From assembly GCA_025458035.1 (NCBI GenBank), contig JALOTH010000028.1, forward strand, positions 1 through 40,103: a stretch of 40,103 nucleotides of DNA, read 5' to 3'. The notes beneath the pieces were generated by a model, which had not been told where the DNA came from, did not search any database, and was given only the letters and a program-made list of their open reading frames with translations. Source of the stretch: Rhodospirillales bacterium (GTDB lineage: Bacteria; Pseudomonadota; Alphaproteobacteria; Rhodospirillales; Defluviicoccaceae). This document shows, one piece after another, positions 22,786 through 31,313 of the stretch. Every line of letters starts with the position of its first letter. Position 1 is the stretch's first letter. The position numbers and the translations under genes are program-made.

Positions 22786-22961
22786 TGGGATTTCTCGTCA
22801 AGCCGCCGGGGTTGGCGGGTTGCGGCGGCGGCGCCGATCGGCCAGCCTTACCCGTGGCGGCCCATCGCCGGGCGGTGATCGGGCGGCCCGTCGCGGCGCG
22901 GCCAGCGGGCGGCTGCCCCGGCGATGACGACAAATGATGACAGATGACGACACAATCGCCC
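22786..22961. repeat. direct repeat copy B (~176 bp)
   Basis: tgggatttctcgtcaagccgcc...ggcgatgacgacaaatgatgacagatgacgacacaatcgcc; pairs with 21823..21998. Confidence 0.9.
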
Positions 22962-23008
22962 AGCCCGGAAAATATTATGTTTTTTTTCAACGCGTTGTGC
23001 ATTCGACA

Positions 23009-23093
23009 TGACGACATTTGACGACATCGTGACGACACCGGTGACGACATCGGCCCGTAGAACTGACGACATCGTGACGACAGGCTGACGACA
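23009..23093 (+). repeat. TGACGACA octamer array
   Basis: Exact TGACGACA at 23009, 23019, 23030, 23042, 23064, 23075 and 23086 (plus 22925 and 22945 in repeat copy B). Confidence 0.9.
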
Positions 23094-23206
23094 GCGGCGG
23101 CGGCAGCGCCGAGCCGGGCGGCGCGGCGGCGCCAACGCGCCGGTTGACAGGATCATCGCCATACCGTTAACGGGGCGGGAATGGGTGCCCCTGTTCCCGC
23201 CTCGCC

Positions 23207-24778
23207 ATGACCGTCCCCGGCGCCGTCGCCGCCGGCCACCCGGAAACCTGCCGGGCCGCCGTCGACATCCTTAACGCCGGCGGCAACGCCGTCGACGCGG
23301 CGCTGGCGGCGATGGCGGTCGCCTGCATCGCCGAGCCGGCGCTCGCCTCGCTGGGTGGCGGCGGCTTCCTTCTGTCGGCGATGGCCAGCGGCCGCCATGC
23401 GGGGACCCGCGTCGTCCACGACTTCTTCGTCAACACCCCCGGACAGCGGCCGCCGCGCCCCGACGCCATCGACTTCCGCCCCGTGCACGCCGAGTTCGGC
23501 GCCACCCGCCAGGAGTTCCACATCGGCCGCGCCGCCATCGCCGTGCCGGGGATCGTCCGCGGCCTGTTCGCCGCCCACCGCGACCTCGGGCGGATGCCGA
23601 TCGCCGCCGTCGTCGAGCCGGCGGTCCGCTGCGCCCGCGACGGCGTGCCGCTGGCGCCGGCGCAGGCCGACATCCTCGCCATCATCGATGCCATCATCGG
23701 CGCGACGCCGGCCGCCCGCGCCCTGTTCGCCAGCCCCGACCGTCCGGGCGCGCGCATCGGCGCCGGCGAGCGGCTGCGCTGGCCCCGCCTCGCCGACGTG
23801 CTGGAGACGCTGGCGATCGAGGGCGATGAGCTGTTCTACCGCGGCGAGATCGCCAGACAGATCGTCGCCGACGCCAGCGCCGGCGGCGCGACGCTGAGCC
23901 TCGACGATTTCGCCCGCTACCGGGTCGAACACCGCCCGCCGCTGACGCGCCGCGCCTGCGGCGCCGAGATCCTGCTCAACCCGCCGCCGGCGAGCGGCGG
24001 CGTGCTGCTGGCGCTGGCGCTGGCGCTGATCGATGACCGCCGCCTCGCCGGCCACGGCTTCGCGACGGCGGCGGCGCTGGACGAGACGATCGCGGTGATG
24101 GCGGCGGCCCAGCAGGCGCGCCTGGACGCCGGCGAGGGTGGCGACGAGGAAGCGGCGGCGCTCGACCGGCTGTGCGATCCGGCGCTGATCGCGCTGTGGC
24201 GGCGGCGCATCGCCGGCCGGCCGCGGGCGCTGCGCGGCACCACCCACATCAGCGTCGTCGACGGCGAGGGCAATGCCGCCGCGCTGTCGCTGTCCAACGG
24301 CGAAGGCTCCGCCTATGTCGTCCCCGGCACCGACATCATGATGAACAACATGCTGGGCGAGGACGACCTGGCGCCCCGCGGCTTTCACCGCTGGCAGCCG
24401 GCGACGCGGATGACGTCGATGATGGCGCCGACGCTGGTGACGACGGCGGCGGGCGAGCGCATCGCCCTCGGCTCCGGCGGTTCCAACCGCATCCGCACGG
24501 CGATGCTGCAGGTGCTGGTCAATCACCTCGTCTTCGGCCTGCCGCTCGCCGACGCCATCGCCGCGCCGCGCCTGCACTACGAAGCGGACGCGCTGTCGAT
24601 CGAACCGGGCTTTGCCGAAGCCGAGCTGGCGCGCCTTCTCGCCGCCCATCCATCCGCCGTCGTCTGGCCGGCGCTCAGCATGTTCTTCGGCGGCGTTCAT
24701 GCGGCGGCACGCAGCGGCGCCGGCCGCTTCATCGCGGCGGCGGACGCACGCCGTGGCGGTGCTGCCCATGCCGGCTGA
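23207..24778 (+). CDS. ggt: gamma-glutamyltransferase family protein
   Basis: AVDILNAGGNAVDAALAAMAVACIAEPALASLGGGGFLL; catalytic Thr region GTTHISVVDGEGNAAALSLSNGEGSAYVVPGTDIMMNNMLGEDDL; SGGSNRIRTAMLQVLVN. Confidence 0.92.
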   Translation: MTVPGAVAAGHPETCRAAVDILNAGGNAVDAALAAMAVACIAEPALASLGGGGFLLSAMASGRHAGTRVVHDFFVNTPGQRPPRPDAIDFRPVHAEFGATRQEFHIGRAAIAVPGIVRGLFAAHRDLGRMPIAAVVEPAVRCARDGVPLAPAQADILAIIDAIIGATPAARALFASPDRPGARIGAGERLRWPRLADVLETLAIEGDELFYRGEIARQIVADASAGGATLSLDDFARYRVEHRPPLTRRACGAEILLNPPPASGGVLLALALALIDDRRLAGHGFATAAALDETIAVMAAAQQARLDAGEGGDEEAAALDRLCDPALIALWRRRIAGRPRALRGTTHISVVDGEGNAAALSLSNGEGSAYVVPGTDIMMNNMLGEDDLAPRGFHRWQPATRMTSMMAPTLVTTAAGERIALGSGGSNRIRTAMLQVLVNHLVFGLPLADAIAAPRLHYEADALSIEPGFAEAELARLLAAHPSAVVWPALSMFFGGVHAAARSGAGRFIAAADARRGGAAHAG

Positions 24779-24827
24779 GAATGCGGACGTGGCCGCTTTC
24801 CAACCCAAGCAGATTTGAGATGACGCC

Positions 24828-25694
24828 GTGACCATCGACGACGATCCCTTGTATATCTTCACCATCACCTGCGCCGACCGCAAGGGCATCGTTGCCGCCG
24901 TCGCCGGCTTCCTTGCCGATCACGATTGTTTCATTACGGAATCAACCCATTTCGGCGACCCGATCAGCCACCGCTTCTTCATGCGCACGGTGTTCCGGCC
25001 GGGTCCGCTGACGCCGTCCATCGCCGAGGCGACACAGCGCTTTTCGCGGCTGGCCGAGCGCTTCGAGATGGTCTGGGGCATCCATGACGCCCGCCGCAAG
25101 GAGCGCGTGCTGATCATGGTCTCGCGCTTCGACCATTGCCTGAACGACCTGCTGTACCGCTATCGTACCGGCGACCTGCGCATCGACATTCCGGCGATCG
25201 TCTCCAATCACCCGGACCTGGCGCCCCTCGCCGAGTGGCACGGCGTGCCCTTCCACCACCTTCCCGTCACCCCCGAAAGCAAGGGCGAGCAGGAACAGCG
25301 GCTGCTGCGGCTGGTGGACGAGCTGTCCGTCGACCTCGTCGTCCTCGCCCGCTACATGCAGATCCTGAGCCCGCGCACCTGCGACCGGTTGAGCGGGCGC
25401 TGCATCAACATCCACCACTCCTTCCTGCCGGGGTTCAAGGGCTCGCGTCCCTACCAGCGGGCGCACGCCCACGGCGTCAAGCTGATCGGCGCCACCGCCC
25501 ATTACGTCGTCGCCGACCTCGATGCGGGGCCGATCATCGAGCAGGAGGTGCAGCGGGTCGACCACACCTTCGCGCCGGAGGACTTGGCGCGGGTCGGCCG
25601 CGATATCGAAAACGCCGTCCTCGCGCGGGCGGTGCGCCTGCACATCGAGCACCGCGTGCTGCTCAACAACGGGCGGACCGTCATCCTGCGCTGA
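24828..25694 (+). CDS. purU: formyltetrahydrofolate deformylase
   Basis: ACT domain YIFTITCADRKGIVAAVAGFLADHDCFITESTHFGD; LARYMQILSPRTCDRLSGRCINIHHSFLPGFKGSRPYQRAHAHGVKLIGATAHYV. Confidence 0.95.
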   Translation: MTIDDDPLYIFTITCADRKGIVAAVAGFLADHDCFITESTHFGDPISHRFFMRTVFRPGPLTPSIAEATQRFSRLAERFEMVWGIHDARRKERVLIMVSRFDHCLNDLLYRYRTGDLRIDIPAIVSNHPDLAPLAEWHGVPFHHLPVTPESKGEQEQRLLRLVDELSVDLVVLARYMQILSPRTCDRLSGRCINIHHSFLPGFKGSRPYQRAHAHGVKLIGATAHYVVADLDAGPIIEQEVQRVDHTFAPEDLARVGRDIENAVLARAVRLHIEHRVLLNNGRTVILR

Positions 25695-25845
25695 CGCGGC
25701 CCTGGCCGGCCGCCCATCGGCGTTCCCCGCCATCGGCGAAAACGCCAACAAAATGCCGGTAAATACAACTTTTGCGCGCGTCATTGCTTCGTGTTATGGT
25801 TGCAGACAAGCTCGTCCCCACTCCCATTCGACGGATTGTCCCGCC

Positions 25846-26577
25846 ATGGCCGAAGGCAAGCTCTCCCGGGACGCCGTCCCGCCGCCCACCGACTACAGCC
25901 TGCTGTCCAACATCCGGCTGTTTCGCGATCTGACGCCGCTGGACCTCAACGCCATCGAGCAGGCCTGCCGCTATCGGCGGTTCTCGGCCCACGAACTGAT
26001 CCTCGACCGCGACAGCCCGACGGCGGACGTGTTCTTCGTCGTCCGCGGCCGCGTGCGCATCGTCAACTATTCCGTCGCCGGCCGCGAGGTCGCGTTCGAC
26101 GATCTCGGCGAGGGCAGCTACTTCGGCGAGCTGTCCGCCATCGACAACGACCACCCGCGCTCGGCGAGCGTCGTCGCGGTCACCGACACCCTGATCGTCG
26201 CGCTGGCGGGAAAAACCTTCCTGGAGGTGGCCCTGGCCCGCCCGTCGGTGGGCCTGAAGGTGATGCAGCGGCTGGCCCAGATCATCCGCACCGGCAACGA
26301 GCGGATCATGGACTTGAGCACCCTCGGCGCCAACAGCCGCGTGCACGCCGAGGTCCTGCGCCAGGCGCGACGCCACGGCGTGAACGGCAATCATGCGGTG
26401 ATCGAGCCGATCCCGATCCACAGCGATATCGCCAGCCGCGCCAGCACCACACGGGAAACGGTGGCGCGGGTGCTCGGCGATCTGGCGCGCCAGGGCATCC
26501 TCGAGCGCACGCGCGACGGGCTGGTGATCCGCGACCTGCGGCGGCTCGACGACCTGGTCAACGACATTCGGGGCTGA
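25846..26577 (+). CDS. Crp/Fnr family transcriptional regulator
   Basis: cNMP-binding domain (FFVVRGRVRIVNYSVAGREVAFDDLGEGSYFGELSAID...PRSASVVA) and HTH (IASRASTTRETVARVLGDLARQGILERTRDGLVI); start at the internal Met 25846. Confidence 0.92.
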   Translation: MAEGKLSRDAVPPPTDYSLLSNIRLFRDLTPLDLNAIEQACRYRRFSAHELILDRDSPTADVFFVVRGRVRIVNYSVAGREVAFDDLGEGSYFGELSAIDNDHPRSASVVAVTDTLIVALAGKTFLEVALARPSVGLKVMQRLAQIIRTGNERIMDLSTLGANSRVHAEVLRQARRHGVNGNHAVIEPIPIHSDIASRASTTRETVARVLGDLARQGILERTRDGLVIRDLRRLDDLVNDIRG

Positions 26578-26634
26578 TGCGCGCGGCCGCTGCCGGCGCG
26601 CTGCCCGGCCGCCGCCGGTGGCGGCGCGACCGGA

Positions 26635-26802
26635 CTATTTGATCTTCGCTTCCTTGAACGGAACGTGCTTGCGCACGATCGGATCGTACTTGCGGAACTC
26701 CAGCTTTTCCGTCGCCTTGCGCGGGTTCTTTTTGGCGACATAGAAATAGCCGGTGCCAGCCGAGCTCAGCAGCTTGATCAGCACCGTGGTCGGCTTTGCC
26801 AT
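26635..26802 (-). CDS. rpmG: 50S ribosomal protein L33
   Basis: 55 aa, absent from the ORF track: [55 protein letters not shown]. Confidence 0.96.
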   Translation of the reverse strand: MAKPTTVLIKLLSSAGTGYFYVAKKNPRKATEKLEFRKYDPIVRKHVPFKEAKIK

Positions 26803-26923
26803 CCCGAGACTCTCGTGCAGTATTGAACGCCAGCGAAGCCGCGTACAATACGCAGGCGCCGCCCGAAGTCAAGCGCGACGCCGGCGCCGATTGCCCGCGT
26901 TCGCTCGCGCAGATCGCCGGCCG

Positions 26924-26971
26924 GGCCAGGGTTTGTTGGGCCAGGGGGGTTGCCAGGCCAGGGTTTGCTGG
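26924..26971. repeat. short direct repeats GGCCAGGGTTTGYTGG
   Basis: Full copies at 26924 and 26956, with an extra GGCCAGGG at 26939. Confidence 0.7.
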
Positions 26972-27079
26972 CCAGCGGCGATGAAAAGTTCCGGGCGCGA
27001 CGGCGAGGCGGCGGCAGAAGGGTTCACCGCCGCGGCATGTGCGATATGATGAACGCCCGTTTCGACGTCGCCACGTGCC

Positions 27080-28039
27080 ATGAGCAAGCCCGCCGCCGAA
27101 AGCCTGCCGCCGCCATCATCCGCCGAAGCGTCTGCGGCGCCAGCGAGCACCGCACCGCCCATGGGCCTGCGCGAAGCGGAAGCGCTGGTCCGCCGCCTGA
27201 TGCCGGCGCTGCAGCGCCACGGCCAGTGGATCACCCACATCCACACCACGCTGATCTGCCGCACGCCGCCGCGGCCGGAGGACCTCGCCGTCAACAGCCA
27301 TCTGCAGACGGAGATGGGCCGCTGGTTCGCGGAGGAGGATGAGAAGTACATCCTCCGTCATCCGCAGCACCGCGTCGCCTACGAAAGCTGGCTGGAGCAG
27401 CACGCGCGGGCGCGCGCCCTCTGCCGCGCCGTTGCCGCCAACGAACCGATCCCTCCCGCCGACTACGAAGCCTTCGCCGACAGCATCCGCCGCTTCGATG
27501 ATACGATGGAGGTGCTCGTGCGGGAGTTGTGGGATCTTTTGCTGCACACCGACCCGCTCACCGGCATTGCCACCCGTACCGGCATGCTCCCCCACCTGCG
27601 CGCCGCCCACGAGCGCACCCGCCACGCCGGTCACGCCTGCTCCATCTGCATGATCGATCTCGATCATTTCAAGTCGATCAACGACGCCTACGGCCATGCC
27701 GCCGGCGACCGGGTGCTGTCCGCGGTCTCCGCGTTCCTGGTCCGCAACCTGCGCCATAACGATCACGTCTGCCGCTACGGTGGCGAGGAATTCGTCCTCA
27801 TGCTGCCGAACACCGATCCGCCGCAGGCCCTCGAACTGGTCGAGCGCCTGCGCCGCGAACTCACCGAGCTGCCGGTCGTCCTCGACGACGGCCGCATCCT
27901 GCACGTGACGGCATCGTTCGGCATCGCGCCGATGACGCCGGAGCACTCGGTGCGGGAAACCATCGCCATGGCGGATCAGGCGATGTACGCCGCCAAGCAG
28001 GCCGGGCGCAACCAGGTCTGCGTCTGGCAGGACGCGTAG
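27080..28039 (+). CDS. diguanylate cyclase (GGDEF) with N-terminal CZB-like domain (DgcZ-like architecture)
   Basis: RYGGEEF active site, RHND I-site 5 aa upstream; N-terminus HGQWITHIHTTLICR...NSHLQTEMGRWF...YESWLEQHARARAL resembles the DgcZ CZB domain. Confidence 0.87.
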   Translation: MSKPAAESLPPPSSAEASAAPASTAPPMGLREAEALVRRLMPALQRHGQWITHIHTTLICRTPPRPEDLAVNSHLQTEMGRWFAEEDEKYILRHPQHRVAYESWLEQHARARALCRAVAANEPIPPADYEAFADSIRRFDDTMEVLVRELWDLLLHTDPLTGIATRTGMLPHLRAAHERTRHAGHACSICMIDLDHFKSINDAYGHAAGDRVLSAVSAFLVRNLRHNDHVCRYGGEEFVLMLPNTDPPQALELVERLRRELTELPVVLDDGRILHVTASFGIAPMTPEHSVRETIAMADQAMYAAKQAGRNQVCVWQDA

Positions 28040-28233
28040 GCGGCGAACCCGGCCCGCACCGTTAGCACCGCTTTAACCGCCGCTGTCACAGTGTGCGGCG
28101 AAAGTATGCGGCCGGCCTTCGCGGCACGGTGCGGCAGCTGTCTTCACATCGCTGGCAAGAACGGGCCGGCAACAATGGGCCGACAAGAACGGAAATTCCG
28201 CACGGCACCGCTGACACTCGGAGGCTGACGTCC

Positions 28234-29982
28234 ATGCGTTCACTGAAACTATGGCACCAACTCATGCTGTTTCCGGCCGGGCTGCTGATCGCGCTGGCCA
28301 TCGTGTTCACCCTGTCGGTGGTCACCGTGCGCGGCACCATGCTCGATGACCGGCAGGTCAAGACCCGCAACCTGGTGGAAACCGCTTACGGGCTGATCGA
28401 ACACTTCGCCGCCGAGGCAAAAGCCGGCCGCCTATCGACCGAGGACGCGAAGGCGCAAGCGATCGCCGCCATCAAGGCGCTGCGCTACAACACCGATGAC
28501 TATTTCTGGATCAACGACATGCATCCCAGAATGGTCATGCACCCGTTCAAGCCGGCCCTCGACGGCACCGACCTGTCCGGCTTCGCCGATCCCAGCGGCA
28601 AGAAGCTGTTCGTTGCCTTCGTCGACGAAGTGAAGGCCAACGGCGCCGGCTTCGTGCCCTACCTGTGGCCGAAGCCCGGCCTCACGGAACCGGTCGAGAA
28701 GATTTCCTATGTCAAGGGCTACGCGCCGTGGGGGTGGATCGTCGGCTCCGGCATCTACATCGACGATGTCGAACAGGCGATCTTCGAGGACTTCATCATG
28801 GACAAGGGCGGCATCGCCCTCGCCGTCGTCGTCGTTGCCGGCATCGCCGCCTGGCTGATGGCGCGCAGCCTGTCGCGTCCCCTGCAGCGGGTCACCGCGG
28901 TGATGGACGCGGTCACCCGCGGCGACCTGGACATCACCGTGCCGACGACGCAGCGCCGCGACGAAATCGGCGCCATCGTCCGCGCCGTCGGCGTGTTCCA
29001 CGCCAACGCCTGCGCGCTGAAGCGCATCGAGAGCGAGCAGCACGAAGCGGCGGCGGCGGCGGCGGCACAGCGCGCGGAGGAAACGCTGCGTCTCGCCCGC
29101 ACCTTCGAGCAGTCGATCGCTCCCGTCGTCGATGCGGTGGCCACCGCTTCCGGCGAAATGCGGGGCGAAGCCGAGGCCATGTCGACGCTGTTCGGCGAGA
29201 CGGAGAGCCAGACCAGCACGGTCACCGCCGCCGTCGGCCGTGCTTCCGCCAATGTCGAGGCGGTAGCGGCAACCTCGGAGGAGCTGTCGGCGTCGATCGC
29301 CGAGATCGGCCGCCAGGTCGCGCACGCGTCGAAGATCACCGGCGATGCCGTCAACGAGGCGAGCGTTGCCAACGACCGCGTGCAAGGCCTTGCCGACGCG
29401 GCGCAACGCATCGGCGAGATCGTCGACCTGATCAACCGCATCGCCAGCCAGACCAACCTGCTCGCCCTCAACGCGACGATCGAGGCCGCCCGCGCCGGCG
29501 AGGCGGGCAAGGGCTTCGCGGTGGTGGCCGGCGAGGTCAAGGGACTGGCCAACCAGACGGCGACGGCGACGCAAGATATCGCGCGGCAGATCGACGCCGT
29601 ACAGGGAGCCAGCCGCGAAGCGGTGCAGGCGATCGGCGGCATCGCCAGTACCATCCGGCAGATCCACGAGATTGCCTCGACCATCGCCGCCGCGGTCGAG
29701 GAGCAGTCGGCAGCGACCCGCGAAATCGCCGCCAGCGCCGAGAATGCGGCGGCGGGAACTCAGGAGATGACGCAGGCGATGGACATGGTCTCCGTCTCGA
29801 CGACGGAGGCGAGCCACGCCGCCGGCAAGGTCCTTGCCGCATCCAGCGGCCTGATGCAGCGTGCCGACGACCTTCACGCGGCGGTCGATCGCCTGCTCAG
29901 CAGCATCCGCGAGAGCGCCATCGCCACCCCCGACGCCAGCGAACCGGCGGCCGCCGCCGCACCGCACCGGCTGGCGGCCTGA
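28234..29982 (+). CDS. methyl-accepting chemotaxis protein with sCache_2-type sensor
   Basis: TM-Cache ([45 protein letters not shown]...[17 protein letters not shown])-TM-HAMP-signalling hairpin ([46 protein letters not shown]); start at the internal Met 28234. Confidence 0.95.
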   Translation: MRSLKLWHQLMLFPAGLLIALAIVFTLSVVTVRGTMLDDRQVKTRNLVETAYGLIEHFAAEAKAGRLSTEDAKAQAIAAIKALRYNTDDYFWINDMHPRMVMHPFKPALDGTDLSGFADPSGKKLFVAFVDEVKANGAGFVPYLWPKPGLTEPVEKISYVKGYAPWGWIVGSGIYIDDVEQAIFEDFIMDKGGIALAVVVVAGIAAWLMARSLSRPLQRVTAVMDAVTRGDLDITVPTTQRRDEIGAIVRAVGVFHANACALKRIESEQHEAAAAAAAQRAEETLRLARTFEQSIAPVVDAVATASGEMRGEAEAMSTLFGETESQTSTVTAAVGRASANVEAVAATSEELSASIAEIGRQVAHASKITGDAVNEASVANDRVQGLADAAQRIGEIVDLINRIASQTNLLALNATIEAARAGEAGKGFAVVAGEVKGLANQTATATQDIARQIDAVQGASREAVQAIGGIASTIRQIHEIASTIAAAVEEQSAATREIAASAENAAAGTQEMTQAMDMVSVSTTEASHAAGKVLAASSGLMQRADDLHAAVDRLLSSIRESAIATPDASEPAAAAAPHRLAA

Positions 29983-30015
29983 TCACCGGCTGCCAGGTCG
30001 ACGGATCGGCGCCGG

Positions 30016-30738
30016 TCAGCGCGGCGGTCCGTCGGCGGCATCCGGCGCCAGGGTCGCAGCCGGCGGCGCGAAGCCCGGCCGCGTCGGCTGGCCGGCGCCC
30101 GGCGGCACGCGGGCCGGCGCCGCTCCCCTCGGCGGCTGCTGGCCCGGCCGGCCCATCCCCCGCTCCGGCGCCCCCGGCGGTTTCCTGCTGGTGGGCCGAG
30201 CCTCGCCGGCCATCGCCGCGATCGCCTTGAGCCGCTCGCTGAGGGTGATTTCCCGCGTCGTCTCGCCGGACCGCAGCACGACGGCTTCGGCACCGATCGA
30301 TTCCACCTTCCAGCCCCCCACCGTGTTGCCGACCTCGACGCTGACCGGCCGCGGCACGCCTTCCAGCTGGATCAGCGCCACGCGCCGGCCGCCACTGAGG
30401 ATGACCCCGGCGAGCTGAATCGACGTATCCAGCACCTGCGGCGTCGCCGGGCCGTCGCTGACCACGGCGGCGGCCGGGCGGCGCGTCGCGGTGAACAGCG
30501 GCCGTTCGGTGATGTTGACGAAGCTGTCCAGGGGGCTGGGAACGAACTCCGGCATCGAGCCGTCGTCCGCCGCCACCGCCGGCACCCGCAGCGCGGCCGG
30601 CGACGGTCTCGCCACCTCCGCCTCCCCGGGATCGGGTGCCATGCCCACCTCGGCCGCCACCAGCGCCGCCAATCCGGCGCAACCCGCCGCCAGCAGCGCC
30701 GGCAGCCGCCAGTGGGCGGGGATCCCCTTGCCTGTCAT
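30016..30738 (-). CDS. type II secretion system GspC/GspN-like periplasmic protein
   Basis: MTGKGIPAHWRLPALLAAGCAGLAALVAAEVG TM; ITERPLFTATRRP...IQLAGVILSGGRRVALIQLEG...VGNTVGGWKVESIGAEAVVLRSG; Pro-rich tail. Confidence 0.7.
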   Translation of the reverse strand: MTGKGIPAHWRLPALLAAGCAGLAALVAAEVGMAPDPGEAEVARPSPAALRVPAVAADDGSMPEFVPSPLDSFVNITERPLFTATRRPAAAVVSDGPATPQVLDTSIQLAGVILSGGRRVALIQLEGVPRPVSVEVGNTVGGWKVESIGAEAVVLRSGETTREITLSERLKAIAAMAGEARPTSRKPPGAPERGMGRPGQQPPRGAAPARVPPGAGQPTRPGFAPPAATLAPDAADGPPR

Positions 30739-31313
30739 GGCGTTGGCCTCATGAATCCATAAACGTCGAAGGTGACCGTCAGATCGGGATCGGTCTCCCG
30801 TTCGCCGGCCCGCCGCCGGTCTTGCCGGCTCGAAACATCGAGATTGTCGATAAACATCAGCGGCCGGCCCGCCTCCAGCTCGTAAAGGACGCGGCGCAGG
30901 CCCTCGATGCCGGCGTTGAGCCGCACACGAATGGTGATCTGGCGAAAGCCCGCCTCCTCCGTCGTCGCCAGAACCTGCGTACTGGCGAGCTTGCCATCGG
31001 CACCGGCGATCACGGTTTTCAGCCGGTTCTGCAATTCCGCGGCGACGATCGCTTCCGAATTGCCGACGAGATAGTCGTCGGCGCTGCCGCCGTCGCGCTT
31101 GATGGCGGCGAGGCGGCTTTCGAGGGTGCCGAGCCGTCCGGCGATGCTCCCGTAGCGCTGCAGCATGTCCTGCTGTTCGGCGATCTCCGTATCGACAGCC
31201 GCAAAGCGGTCGAGCACGGGCCGCACGATCAGCCAATAGGGCAGCGCGACGACGATGACGAGGATGCCGAGCGCCAGGACCCGCCGGGCCGGCGGCGACA
31301 GCGTCGTCGTCAT
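30735..31313 (-). CDS. gspM: type II secretion system protein GspM (GspMb/PilO-like)
   Basis: Single N-terminal TM, coiled-coil, then VLATTEEAGFRQITIRVRLNAGIEGLRRVLYELEAGRPLMFIDNLDVSSR. Confidence 0.75.
   Translation of the reverse strand: MTTTLSPPARRVLALGILVIVVALPYWLIVRPVLDRFAAVDTEIAEQQDMLQRYGSIAGRLGTLESRLAAIKRDGGSADDYLVGNSEAIVAAELQNRLKTVIAGADGKLASTQVLATTEEAGFRQITIRVRLNAGIEGLRRVLYELEAGRPLMFIDNLDVSSRQDRRRAGERETDPDLTVTFDVYGFMRPTP

Noticed and set aside
22925-23093. Possible CRISPR array at the TGACGACA cluster
   Set aside because: 8-bp units with 2-14 bp gaps are too short for repeats/spacers; better viewed as an iteron-like array
19731-23100. Integrative element or prophage covering the accessory region
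   Set aside because: No integrase, transposase, tRNA gene or phage structural gene was found; only repeats and small modules are visible
23153-24889. 578-aa minus-strand ORF opposite ggt
   Set aside because: Antisense artefact; ggt on the plus strand carries all family motifs
28432-29967. 511-aa minus-strand and 521-aa plus-strand ORFs overlapping the MCP
   Set aside because: Alternative frames of the MCP coding region, composition typical of GC-rich shadow ORFs
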